Assembly (NCBI RefSeq): GCF_028714775.1
Contig: NZ_JAQTLS010000019.1
Span: 1 to 64,000 of the forward strand
Length of the DNA stretch: 64,000 nucleotides
Reading direction: 5' to 3'
Source of the DNA: Thiothrix sp.
Lineage (GTDB): Bacteria; Pseudomonadota; Gammaproteobacteria; Thiotrichales; Thiotrichaceae
Shown here piece after piece: positions 57,149 to 64,000 of this stretch (positions are counted from its first letter, which is position 1; every line of letters starts with the position of its first letter). Position numbers and translations under genes: made by a program. The notes beneath the pieces were generated by a model. That model was not told where the DNA came from, searched no databases, and worked only from the letters and a program-made list of their open reading frames with translations.

Positions 57149-58724
57149 TCAGGAATGCCTCCAGATTGGTGTAGCCATCGCCATTGCTGTCGCTCGCGGC
57201 ATCGCTGCTGTCGGCGGGGTTTAACCCGAAACGTTTTTCCCAATCATCCGCCATACCGTCTTTATCCGCATCGGGGTACGGTTCTGCTGTTTTTGCAGGC
57301 ACAGGAAATCCACCGACTTGATCCTCATGCCACGGGAATTTTTCGTTTAAGTAAGTTCCCGTGCGGTACTCTTCCAGAAAACGCTGGTCAATCGTATCCC
57401 GCCCATCCAACCACACCCCATCTGCCCCCAAACGCTGGCTTGCACCGACACTGGCTTGCAACACGGCTTCCAGCTTTTCAGCATTTTGCACCGTAACGGG
57501 TATCTTGCTGGTGGCTACGGGTTTCGCGCTTTTCCACGCAGCATCTATTTGCCCATCAAGGCAATGCGCGGTTTTATTAGTGGTGTAATGGCAGACCAAT
57601 TCCCAATCGCTTGCCTGCCGATCTGCCCTGCTCTTATCCAAATTGCCTTGCAAATACAGGATTGGGAAACCGGATACGGCATTCCACCAAGCATTCGGAT
57701 CAGAGGGGGCGTATTCGGGGCGGTCAACAGCGGCTGGAACCAGATGGATAGGCCACCGCGACAATTCATCAGGGGAGGTTTGCGGGCCGGGTTTCCAAAT
57801 ATTGCCTACGATGTCCATCTTAATCCCTCCCGCAATCACCGTCGGCAACCACTGCCAGTTGTAGATAATATTGTTGATCAAGCTACCGCTTTTGATGAGG
57901 AAATCGGCATTGCGCTTTTGCGAATGCAGCAGCAGGTTATGGTGAAAACTGATCCGTTCCGGCGCGTGGTCACCCTCAAAACCTGCCATGAAACCACCGC
58001 CCGGATGTCCTAAACCCTTATCATCCTGAATCAGGGCTTCACCAATCAGGTTCCACGAAAGCGCTACATCCGTAAGGTCTGCGTGACCCATGTCGTAAAT
58101 GCTGACACCTTCGGCAGGCATCCAACTGACCGAACAATGATCAATGATGACATCGTGCGCCCCTTCGCCCACCATCAGGGTTTCAGGGTTTTGCTGATTG
58201 GGAATCGCTAAATCCTTATTCCTGCCCGTGCGCAAACGCAAATAGCGCAACACCACATCATGGGTTTCGATGGCAATCCCAGCATTGCGGACAGTAATCC
58301 CGCCCGCAGGTGCAGTCTGCCCCGCAACCGTCAAATAGGGGCTAGTAACACGGATGGTGGTATTGCGTGTGTAATCATAGCCATGCGCGGTGTTCTGGAG
58401 TTTGAATTCCTGTAAAGCAATGGTTCCTGCGACGCGGAATACCACGGTGCGCGGATACGGCTGGAGTAATGCCCAACGCAACGTGCCGGGAACCAGCTTG
58501 GCGGGGTCATTCAAATCTTCGGTGGTGCATTCCCCAACACATGGGTCATCCAAACGGTCAACAATCAGCACCTTGCCGCCCCGCCCGCCTTGCGCCAAAG
58601 CACCATCACCTTCCGCACCGGGAAATGCAGGCAATAGCCCCGCAGCATACCCCGCACCTGAGCAGACAAAAATTATCAGGCAAAGCACAAAAGCAAACTT
58701 CAACGGTGGAACAGCGTTACGCAT
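57132..58724 (-). CDS. Secreted pectate-lyase-like beta-helix protein with C-terminal calcium motif
   Basis: The 530-residue precursor has a signal peptide (about 1-27, ending Gly-Tyr-Ala). A right-handed beta-helix of the PL1/pectate lyase type follows (about 35-400; VAGTIAL, VIIDHCSVSWMPAEGVSIYD and FHHNLLLHSQKRN are typical). The C-terminal 50 residues carry two Asp-rich, EF-hand-like loops, DADKDGMADDWE and DSNGDGYTN, like thrombospondin type 3 or dockerin repeats. It is encoded inside the exopolysaccharide genes and probably cleaves or edits the exported polymer. GTAGGG precedes ATG 58724. Confidence 0.83.
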   Translation of the reverse strand: MRNAVPPLKFAFVLCLIIFVCSGAGYAAGLLPAFPGAEGDGALAQGGRGGKVLIVDRLDDPCVGECTTEDLNDPAKLVPGTLRWALLQPYPRTVVFRVAGTIALQEFKLQNTAHGYDYTRNTTIRVTSPYLTVAGQTAPAGGITVRNAGIAIETHDVVLRYLRLRTGRNKDLAIPNQQNPETLMVGEGAHDVIIDHCSVSWMPAEGVSIYDMGHADLTDVALSWNLIGEALIQDDKGLGHPGGGFMAGFEGDHAPERISFHHNLLLHSQKRNADFLIKSGSLINNIIYNWQWLPTVIAGGIKMDIVGNIWKPGPQTSPDELSRWPIHLVPAAVDRPEYAPSDPNAWWNAVSGFPILYLQGNLDKSRADRQASDWELVCHYTTNKTAHCLDGQIDAAWKSAKPVATSKIPVTVQNAEKLEAVLQASVGASQRLGADGVWLDGRDTIDQRFLEEYRTGTYLNEKFPWHEDQVGGFPVPAKTAEPYPDADKDGMADDWEKRFGLNPADSSDAASDSNGDGYTNLEAFLNGISP

Positions 58725-58729
58725 TAACC

Positions 58730-59476
58730 CTACCCTGCTTTCAGCCAAAACAAGTTGGCTTTCAAATCACGGATATGCAGCACGTACAACAACACTTTCT
58801 TGAATGTAGGGATATACCACGGCTCCTTTTCCGCCTGCGAAGACACCGCTCTTAAACCAACCGAGCTAAACAACGCCAGCCATTGCCGCTCGGAACGGTA
58901 GCACACCCCAACTCCGGCGGTGTTAGCCCCCAACTTTTTGGTCAACGGCGCTAACCAGCGGGACGAACTGATATAAAAAATCAGGTAGCTGGGCAAACCA
59001 TCCAGTAAGATGCCGTCGCACAGGTTCTCAAACACTGAAACCCGTCCCTTCGGCGTCAAATGCCGCCGCGCCAAACCCACGGCAGAACGCACGTTTTCGC
59101 GGGTTTGTGCGTAACTGTCAGCCACCAAATGGTGCAGCAGCCAATTCATGAAAACGATGTCAAATTGCTGCCCGGCAAGTTTGGCCTCCATGTCCTCAAC
59201 CGAGGCCAGCAAAATGGTTTTGCGCGGATTCGGTTTATTACGGCGGATCAGCAACTCCGAATTATCTAGCACCACAGCACGTGCTTCCGGGTAACGGTAC
59301 AGCAGCCGATCGGTAAAAATACCATTTCCCCCTCCCAAATCTAAAAAGCAAAACTTGCCATCAGGAAAATCCCGGTCAATACATTGGGTTATTAGGTTCC
59401 AACGTTCGACGAACATATCATCGGTATCAAATTCGCTCAGTTGCTCATCCGATAACTGCTTTAATTCCATTTGCAT
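58730..59476 (-). CDS. Class I SAM-dependent methyltransferase
   Basis: The 248-residue protein has the SAM motif I FLDLGGGNGIF (about 43-53), an acidic VLDNSE at motif II and FDIVFMNWLLHHL at motif IV. The target is probably a sugar of the exopolysaccharide, judging from the flanking genes. It starts nine bases after the GT2 gene and ends five bases before the lyase-like gene. Confidence 0.8.
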   Translation of the reverse strand: MQMELKQLSDEQLSEFDTDDMFVERWNLITQCIDRDFPDGKFCFLDLGGGNGIFTDRLLYRYPEARAVVLDNSELLIRRNKPNPRKTILLASVEDMEAKLAGQQFDIVFMNWLLHHLVADSYAQTRENVRSAVGLARRHLTPKGRVSVFENLCDGILLDGLPSYLIFYISSSRWLAPLTKKLGANTAGVGVCYRSERQWLALFSSVGLRAVSSQAEKEPWYIPTFKKVLLYVLHIRDLKANLFWLKAG

Positions 59477-59485
59477 AATACCTCC

Positions 59486-60379
59486 CTATGATTCCATCCG
59501 TGGTGATTTGAAAATGCCATCAAAGATCGGCTTTGCCAGATTTTTGATGATTGCCCACGAAAATCTTCCTTGCTTCAGGTATTCACCCCAACTTGAGATG
59601 TTTGATACCAACAGTAACAACCGTTCTTTGCGGTTCCATGCAGGACTCTTGAGCAGCCACAAGGCATTACGCACTGCAAAATACAAACGCCCACTGTAAA
59701 TATCCAATGGGGTATGCTTGGTTTTGGTCTTATGCTCAACAACCGAGGTTGACACCACGAAACCAATATTATCCCTTAACACCCGCGCTGAATATTCAAC
59801 ATCGTCACTCCAAATGAAATAATCAGCGATAGGCAAGCCAAACTGTTTAACGGCTTGCGTTGATAACAATAGAGAAACAAAGGAAGTGGAGCGGATTGGC
59901 AACATCTGTTTTTCTAAACAGGCGTAAGTCATATCCCAATCATTACCAAATACCTTAGGCATATTCATGGGATGGGGAGTACCATCCGTCCAGTTAACCC
60001 GACTAGCCATAATGAGCGGAGAAATTTGCTTACTTTCAGAAAACGCCAGCCCATCCAGCAACGCTGATAATGCCATAGGTGTGGCAATGGTATCATCATC
60101 CATAACCCATACCCAATCACAGCCATCTTGGTATGCCAATGCGATACCATAGTTAAAACCACCTGCCCCACCAATATTGGTTTTTAACCGTTCATACCTC
60201 AATGTAAAGTGCGTGGGCGCATAAGTGGCAAAGAATTCCTCTGTGCCATCAGTACTGGCATTATCTATAACAAAAATATTATCAGGAGGCCGTACTTGTG
60301 CCTCCAGTGCCGCCAAACACTCAGCCAACAATGCCTTGCGGTTATAAGTGACGACAACGGCGGTAATTTTTGGTTTCAT
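59486..60379 (-). CDS. Family 2 glycosyltransferase, possible galactofuranosyltransferase
   Basis: The 297-residue GT-A protein begins ITAVVVTYNRKALLAECL, has NIGGAGGFNYG and the metal-binding DDD in WVWVMDDDTI, then a W-x-DD-x-E-type acceptor motif in FIWSDDVEYSAR. This combination is seen in GlfT-like enzymes using UDP-galactofuranose. The gene overlaps the UDP-galactopyranose mutase gene by four bases, which supports that substrate. Confidence 0.8.
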   Translation of the reverse strand: MKPKITAVVVTYNRKALLAECLAALEAQVRPPDNIFVIDNASTDGTEEFFATYAPTHFTLRYERLKTNIGGAGGFNYGIALAYQDGCDWVWVMDDDTIATPMALSALLDGLAFSESKQISPLIMASRVNWTDGTPHPMNMPKVFGNDWDMTYACLEKQMLPIRSTSFVSLLLSTQAVKQFGLPIADYFIWSDDVEYSARVLRDNIGFVVSTSVVEHKTKTKHTPLDIYSGRLYFAVRNALWLLKSPAWNRKERLLLLVSNISSWGEYLKQGRFSWAIIKNLAKPIFDGIFKSPRMES

Positions 60380-61476
60380 TTTAATACCTCACACAAATGT
60401 TCGGCAGTTTTTAAGGCAGTGGCAACAACCTGATCCATATTGTAATAACGGTATTGTGCCAACCTGCCAACGAAGCTTACCCGCGTTTCCTGTTCTGCCC
60501 TCTGTTTGTATTGCTTATACAATGCTTCATTTTCTGCGCGGGGAATCGGGTAATAAGGCTCCCCTTGGGCTTGTGGGTATTCATACACAACCGAAGTGCC
60601 TGCACAATCTTGCCCTGTCAGATGCTTGAACTCTGTAATTCGGGTATATTCATGTGTATTAGGATAGTTAACCGTACCTACTGGTTGGAAAGGTTTAGCT
60701 TGCTCAAAATGTTGGTGCTCAAACGCTAATGAGCGATACGGCAACTTGCCATAACAATAATCGTAATACTCATCAACCGTTCCGGTATAAACAATGTGTT
60801 TAAAAGCATCCTTATCCTCAATATCGGCAAATGACACCCCGAAACTGGTGGTGATATTCGGATGCGCCAAGATGCGTTCAAACATGCGTGTATACCCCTC
60901 TAACGGCATAAACTGGTAAGTATCCGTAAAATAGCGGTCATCACTATTCGTCCGCACCGGAATACGCGAAGCCACCCCCGCAGACAACTGGGCAAGTTCC
61001 AGCCCCCATTGCTTGCGGGTATAGCCCCGGAAAAACTTGTCACACATATCCGCCCCCACGCTGGCAAGCACCACATCTTCGCTGGTCTGGATCACTGGCT
61101 TGTCGATGCGTACTTTTTCCAGAAACTGTTGCGCTTCTTCCTCACTCAAATTCAATCCATACAAGCTATTGATCGTTTGCCGATTGACGGGAATCGGATA
61201 CAAAACCGAGTCCACCTCTGCCAACACCCGATGCTCATAGAAACGCCAAGCAGTAAAACGTGACAGCCAGCGTACAATTCGCTCGCTGTTAGTATGAAAT
61301 ATGTGCGGCCCGTAACGGTGGACTAATACGCCTTTTTCATCGTGACAATCGTATGCATTACCTGCCAGATGTTCACGTTTATCAATCACCAAGACCTTGT
61401 GTCCGTGATCCGCCAATTCCCTTGCAACCACACTACCGGCAAAGCCTGCCCCAACTACCAATACCCTGTCATTCAT
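60376..61476 (-). CDS. glf: UDP-galactopyranose mutase
   Basis: The 366-residue flavoenzyme has the FAD motif VLVVGAGFAGSVVARELA, RYGPHIFHT at the active site, the KQWGLELAQLS and RIPVRTNSDDRYFTD regions, and conserved tyrosines near YTGTVDEYYDY. It converts UDP-galactopyranose to UDP-galactofuranose, predicting galactofuranose in the polymer. It overlaps the flippase gene by eight bases. Confidence 0.95.
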   Translation of the reverse strand: MNDRVLVVGAGFAGSVVARELADHGHKVLVIDKREHLAGNAYDCHDEKGVLVHRYGPHIFHTNSERIVRWLSRFTAWRFYEHRVLAEVDSVLYPIPVNRQTINSLYGLNLSEEEAQQFLEKVRIDKPVIQTSEDVVLASVGADMCDKFFRGYTRKQWGLELAQLSAGVASRIPVRTNSDDRYFTDTYQFMPLEGYTRMFERILAHPNITTSFGVSFADIEDKDAFKHIVYTGTVDEYYDYCYGKLPYRSLAFEHQHFEQAKPFQPVGTVNYPNTHEYTRITEFKHLTGQDCAGTSVVYEYPQAQGEPYYPIPRAENEALYKQYKQRAEQETRVSFVGRLAQYRYYNMDQVVATALKTAEHLCEVLK

Positions 61477-62773
61477 ATACCCGCCCTGCCATTGGCCAAT
61501 TTAATAGTTTATTTTTAACCAGAATCAAGAACATACTGACAGTAACGAAACATTCTGCCAAAAGAATACTGCTTGCCGCTCCCGCCGCGCCATGATAATA
61601 ACTTAAAGGAATAATCATCAGGATATTCAGCAAGCCAGAAATTATCACCACCTTAGAGAATTCGGCTTTCAGACCAAAATTCAACATAATCTGGATACCA
61701 AAAACGTTGGATAAACCAATAGCAAATGGCATAAACGCCATAATTCTGAGAATTATCACACTAGCTGCATAAGCGTTACCAAATATCAACCAAACGATCA
61801 TATCTGCCAGTGTAAATAACAGCAGGGAAACACCCAACGTTATCCCGCCTTGCACCAAAATCAATTTCTTAATGAACACCAACGCCTGTTCAGCCGAGTG
61901 CTCTTTTATTCCAGCAATATGCGGATAAACTGACTGCGAAATCGGCAAAATCAATTCATTCACCATTTTTATGATTTTTTCTGCTGCGGCGAAATAACCT
62001 AAGGCCACGGGGGACACCATTAAGCCAAGGATAAACGTGGCGCTATTTGTGTAAAAACTGATGGCAACCGTAGACAGGAAAACATGCCACCCTTCTTGCA
62101 ATGCAACCCGCATACTGTCTATGGATGGAATATAGAACCTAATATCTGCTACTTTTCGGATAAAAAACCATGAAACAATGCCAGCCAAGACAAAACTGCC
62201 CGACTGTACACCTGCCGCCACCACATAATCAGAACTGTCCTTAACGAATAGCAGTATTCCCGCCACCATGCACGAGCGGGAAATGACATTCACCACCGTC
62301 AGGTATTTCATTTGCCCCATGCCTTGAAAAAACCATACAGGGAACAATACATTACCAACAACCACCAGATAAACCAGCAAATAAAGGCTGGCTTCTTGGC
62401 GCATGGCAGGGATAAAAGCCACCAGCAAAAACAGCACGCAGAAACCAATACTTGCCAAGATTGCCTTAACACTCATAACAGCGCTGAAGGTTTCAGAAAT
62501 CTTCTGGGTATCCTGATTGGCTGCTGCTACCGCAACGGCACGGGTAGCACTCAGGTTAAACCCATAATCCACTAAAATATTGAAGAAAATAACTATCGCC
62601 GAAGCAAAAGCAGTCACACCAAACTTTTCCGCGCCCAATACCCGCACCAAATACGGCACGGTAATCATCGGCAACAAATAGGTAAAGCCCTGCAACAGGA
62701 ACAACGACAGGATGTTGCCCCCTAATTTGGAACGCAACAGGCTGCGGATACGGCTGATCACACCGCTAACCAT
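61469..62773 (-). CDS. Wzx-type polysaccharide flippase
   Basis: The 434-residue protein has about 12 to 14 hydrophobic segments and the N-terminal pattern LLQGFTYLLPMITVPYLVRVLGAEKFG of the PST/Wzx family. It moves the lipid-linked repeat unit across the inner membrane. ATG 62773 overlaps the upstream glycosyltransferase by 16 bases; a GTG at 62761 with a GTGA overlap is possible. Confidence 0.92.
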   Translation of the reverse strand: MVSGVISRIRSLLRSKLGGNILSLFLLQGFTYLLPMITVPYLVRVLGAEKFGVTAFASAIVIFFNILVDYGFNLSATRAVAVAAANQDTQKISETFSAVMSVKAILASIGFCVLFLLVAFIPAMRQEASLYLLVYLVVVGNVLFPVWFFQGMGQMKYLTVVNVISRSCMVAGILLFVKDSSDYVVAAGVQSGSFVLAGIVSWFFIRKVADIRFYIPSIDSMRVALQEGWHVFLSTVAISFYTNSATFILGLMVSPVALGYFAAAEKIIKMVNELILPISQSVYPHIAGIKEHSAEQALVFIKKLILVQGGITLGVSLLLFTLADMIVWLIFGNAYAASVIILRIMAFMPFAIGLSNVFGIQIMLNFGLKAEFSKVVIISGLLNILMIIPLSYYHGAAGAASSILLAECFVTVSMFLILVKNKLLNWPMAGRVYE

Positions 62774-63825
62774 GCGTCTGCCACACTGCTGATGTCATTG
62801 CCGCGCACGGATTCCGGCGCTTGCAAACGCATCTGCTCCCGCAGCGCCACATCATGGAACAGGGTATCAATCCCCGCCGCGATGGCATCTGCATTGCCTT
62901 TTTCAACCAGCAAACCGTTTTTCCCGTGCTGGACGATTTCGCGTGGGCCGGTCGGACAATCTGTTGACACAATCGGGCAACCCAAGGACAGTGCTTCAAT
63001 CAAAACCAGTGGATAGCCCTCGTAATCACTGCTCATCACCAGAAATTCGGCTTTTGCCATGTATTTGTAGGGGTTACTGTCAAGGCCAGCCAGCGTGATC
63101 CTGTTTTCCATCCCCAGTGCGCTTATCTGTTGCGCCAACGCTTCCCGCAGACTTCCCTGCCCTAAAATAACCAGTTGGCAATCTGTTTGGGCTTGGGTAC
63201 GGGCAAATGCAGCAATCAACAAATCGAAACGTTTCTGGTGCTCCAAACGCCCTACCGCCAAAATGAACTTACCGTCAATGCTGATGCTTTCTACTGCCTT
63301 CTGCCGGATTAAATGCCCATTGACCGGGTTGTAAATACACTTGACGTTTTTCAAGTGCGCCCCCGTTTCCAACAATTCTTGCATCTGGCGGGAGACAGCG
63401 ATGACGCCTTTGGCACGCGGGTATAACCAGCGGAACGCAAACCATTCGCTGCGGGTCATTACACCGGGATCAAGATGGACGGACAAAACTGCCTTAGGGC
63501 TGGCAAGCACGCAAGGCACATTCGCTGCTTCCAGAAAGGAGAAAATATGGTCGAAACGTTGTTGGCGGAAAATCTTACGGAAACGCCATGCCCGGTATAA
63601 TAAGATAGCAAGCTGTATGAAAAATCCGCCTGGCCTTTCGGGAATGTCCAGCGGAACGATTTTTGCCTTGACCTCATAGCGCGATTCACCCGCTTTCAGA
63701 CCGACGAAAGTCAGGATGCTTACTTCATACCCAAGATCACTGAATGCATCGGCAAGATCAGCCGCAACTTTTTCTGCCCCACCGCCTTTGGCTAGTTCAG
63801 CAATTACAATCGCTATTTTTTTCAT
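62758..63825 (-). CDS. Family 4 glycosyltransferase
   Basis: The 355-residue GT-B protein begins IVIAELAKGGGAEKVAADLA and has the C-terminal motif SDYEGYPLVLIEALSLGCPIVSTDCPTGPREIV with the E-x7-E pattern, as in GalNAc/Gal transferases of the PglA/EpsF group. It is cytoplasmic and should add a sugar to the lipid-linked unit. Confidence 0.9.
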   Translation of the reverse strand: MKKIAIVIAELAKGGGAEKVAADLADAFSDLGYEVSILTFVGLKAGESRYEVKAKIVPLDIPERPGGFFIQLAILLYRAWRFRKIFRQQRFDHIFSFLEAANVPCVLASPKAVLSVHLDPGVMTRSEWFAFRWLYPRAKGVIAVSRQMQELLETGAHLKNVKCIYNPVNGHLIRQKAVESISIDGKFILAVGRLEHQKRFDLLIAAFARTQAQTDCQLVILGQGSLREALAQQISALGMENRITLAGLDSNPYKYMAKAEFLVMSSDYEGYPLVLIEALSLGCPIVSTDCPTGPREIVQHGKNGLLVEKGNADAIAAGIDTLFHDVALREQMRLQAPESVRGNDISSVADAWLAV

Positions 63826-63845
63826 GGCATTACCAAAACCTTCTT

Positions 63846-64000
63846 TTAACTTAGCGGCCTTATATTCGCGTTATTTTTAATATAAAAGCTCAACACCACC
63901 AGCGCGTAGGAAAACCAGATATGCATCCTGTCCTGCAATGTGAGTGATAACTGCCCAATTGCCACAATCAGCAACATGGACAGCATCAAAATCCGGTTAT
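63846..64000 (-). CDS. C-terminal end of a membrane protein, probable Wzy polymerase or O-antigen ligase (partial)
   Basis: An open minus-strand frame enters from the right edge and ends at TAA 63848-63846. It encodes a hydrophobic segment (LMLSMLLIVAIGQLSL), a short loop, another hydrophobic stretch and a basic tail. Position before the glycosyltransferase and flippase genes suggests the polymerase that such clusters need, but the part visible is too short to prove it. Confidence 0.5.
   Translation of the reverse strand, partial: NRILMLSMLLIVAIGQLSLTLQDRMHIWFSYALVVLSFYIKNNANIRPLS

Overview
The window looks like a chromosomal segment of a gammaproteobacterium. It shares the E. coli-type order rlmE-ftsH-folP-glmM-(tpiA)-secG-tRNA-Leu and tRNA-fMet-rimP-nusA-infB-rbfA-truB. 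A 14-gene complex I operon, sulfur-flavoured genes (a TauE/SafE-type exporter, a DsrE-like protein, a SoxW-like thioredoxin) and a large exopolysaccharide cluster suggest a filamentous sulfur oxidiser of the Thiothrix/Thiotrichales type. That last step is inference, since no 16S rRNA gene is present. I see no IS element, prophage, rRNA operon or CRISPR array.

Layout. 1-3650 (minus strand): the start of a gene leaving the left edge, a 38-residue acidic repeat peptide (plus strand), a two-TM membrane protein, a first phoU and a pyruvate kinase-like gene. 3736-10293 (plus strand): a phosphate-starvation locus with pstS, an OlsB-like ornithine lipid acyltransferase and pstC-pstA-pstB-phoU. Three Pho-box-like 11-bp-periodic repeats stand before pstS, olsB and pstC. 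10282-17101: mixed small transcription units (lpxH, Anbu-type proteasome-like protein, XRE regulator with a broken small ORF, TSUP exporter, DsrE-like protein, DUF2934 protein, unknowns, hexose-6-phosphate mutarotase, LysR regulator), plus a GGA-rich, hairpin-rich intergenic segment that could encode a CsrA/RsmA-sequestering RNA. 17387-45226 (minus strand): conserved housekeeping block: translation genes, initiator tRNA, nuoN to nuoA with a DUF2818 gene, tRNA-Leu, secG, tpiA, glmM, folP, ftsH, rlmE. Then yhbY (plus) and a thioredoxin / TolC-like / HlyD-like trio, mtgA (minus) and an ABC-2 exporter pair.

50566-64000: exopolysaccharide cluster. It has a Wzc-like tyrosine autokinase, a FemAB-like protein, several glycosyltransferases, a polysaccharide deacetylase, a secreted pectate-lyase-like protein, a methyltransferase, UDP-galactopyranose mutase, a Wzx-type flippase and the C-terminus of a probable polymerase/ligase. 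The mutase predicts galactofuranose in the polymer. No exosortase is visible, though the FemAB and deacetylase types resemble those of XrtA-linked clusters.

Best leads for a second look: the GGA-rich candidate RNA at about 15545-15775; the Pho-box-controlled ornithine lipid gene inside the pst locus; the pyruvate kinase-like/phoU/membrane protein operon divergent from pstS; the palindromic repeat element inserted in frame into nuoG; the transporter-less thioredoxin/TolC-like/adaptor trio; and paired TGTCGACA palindromes upstream of the nuo operon. All calls come from reading sequence and translations; no database search was possible.
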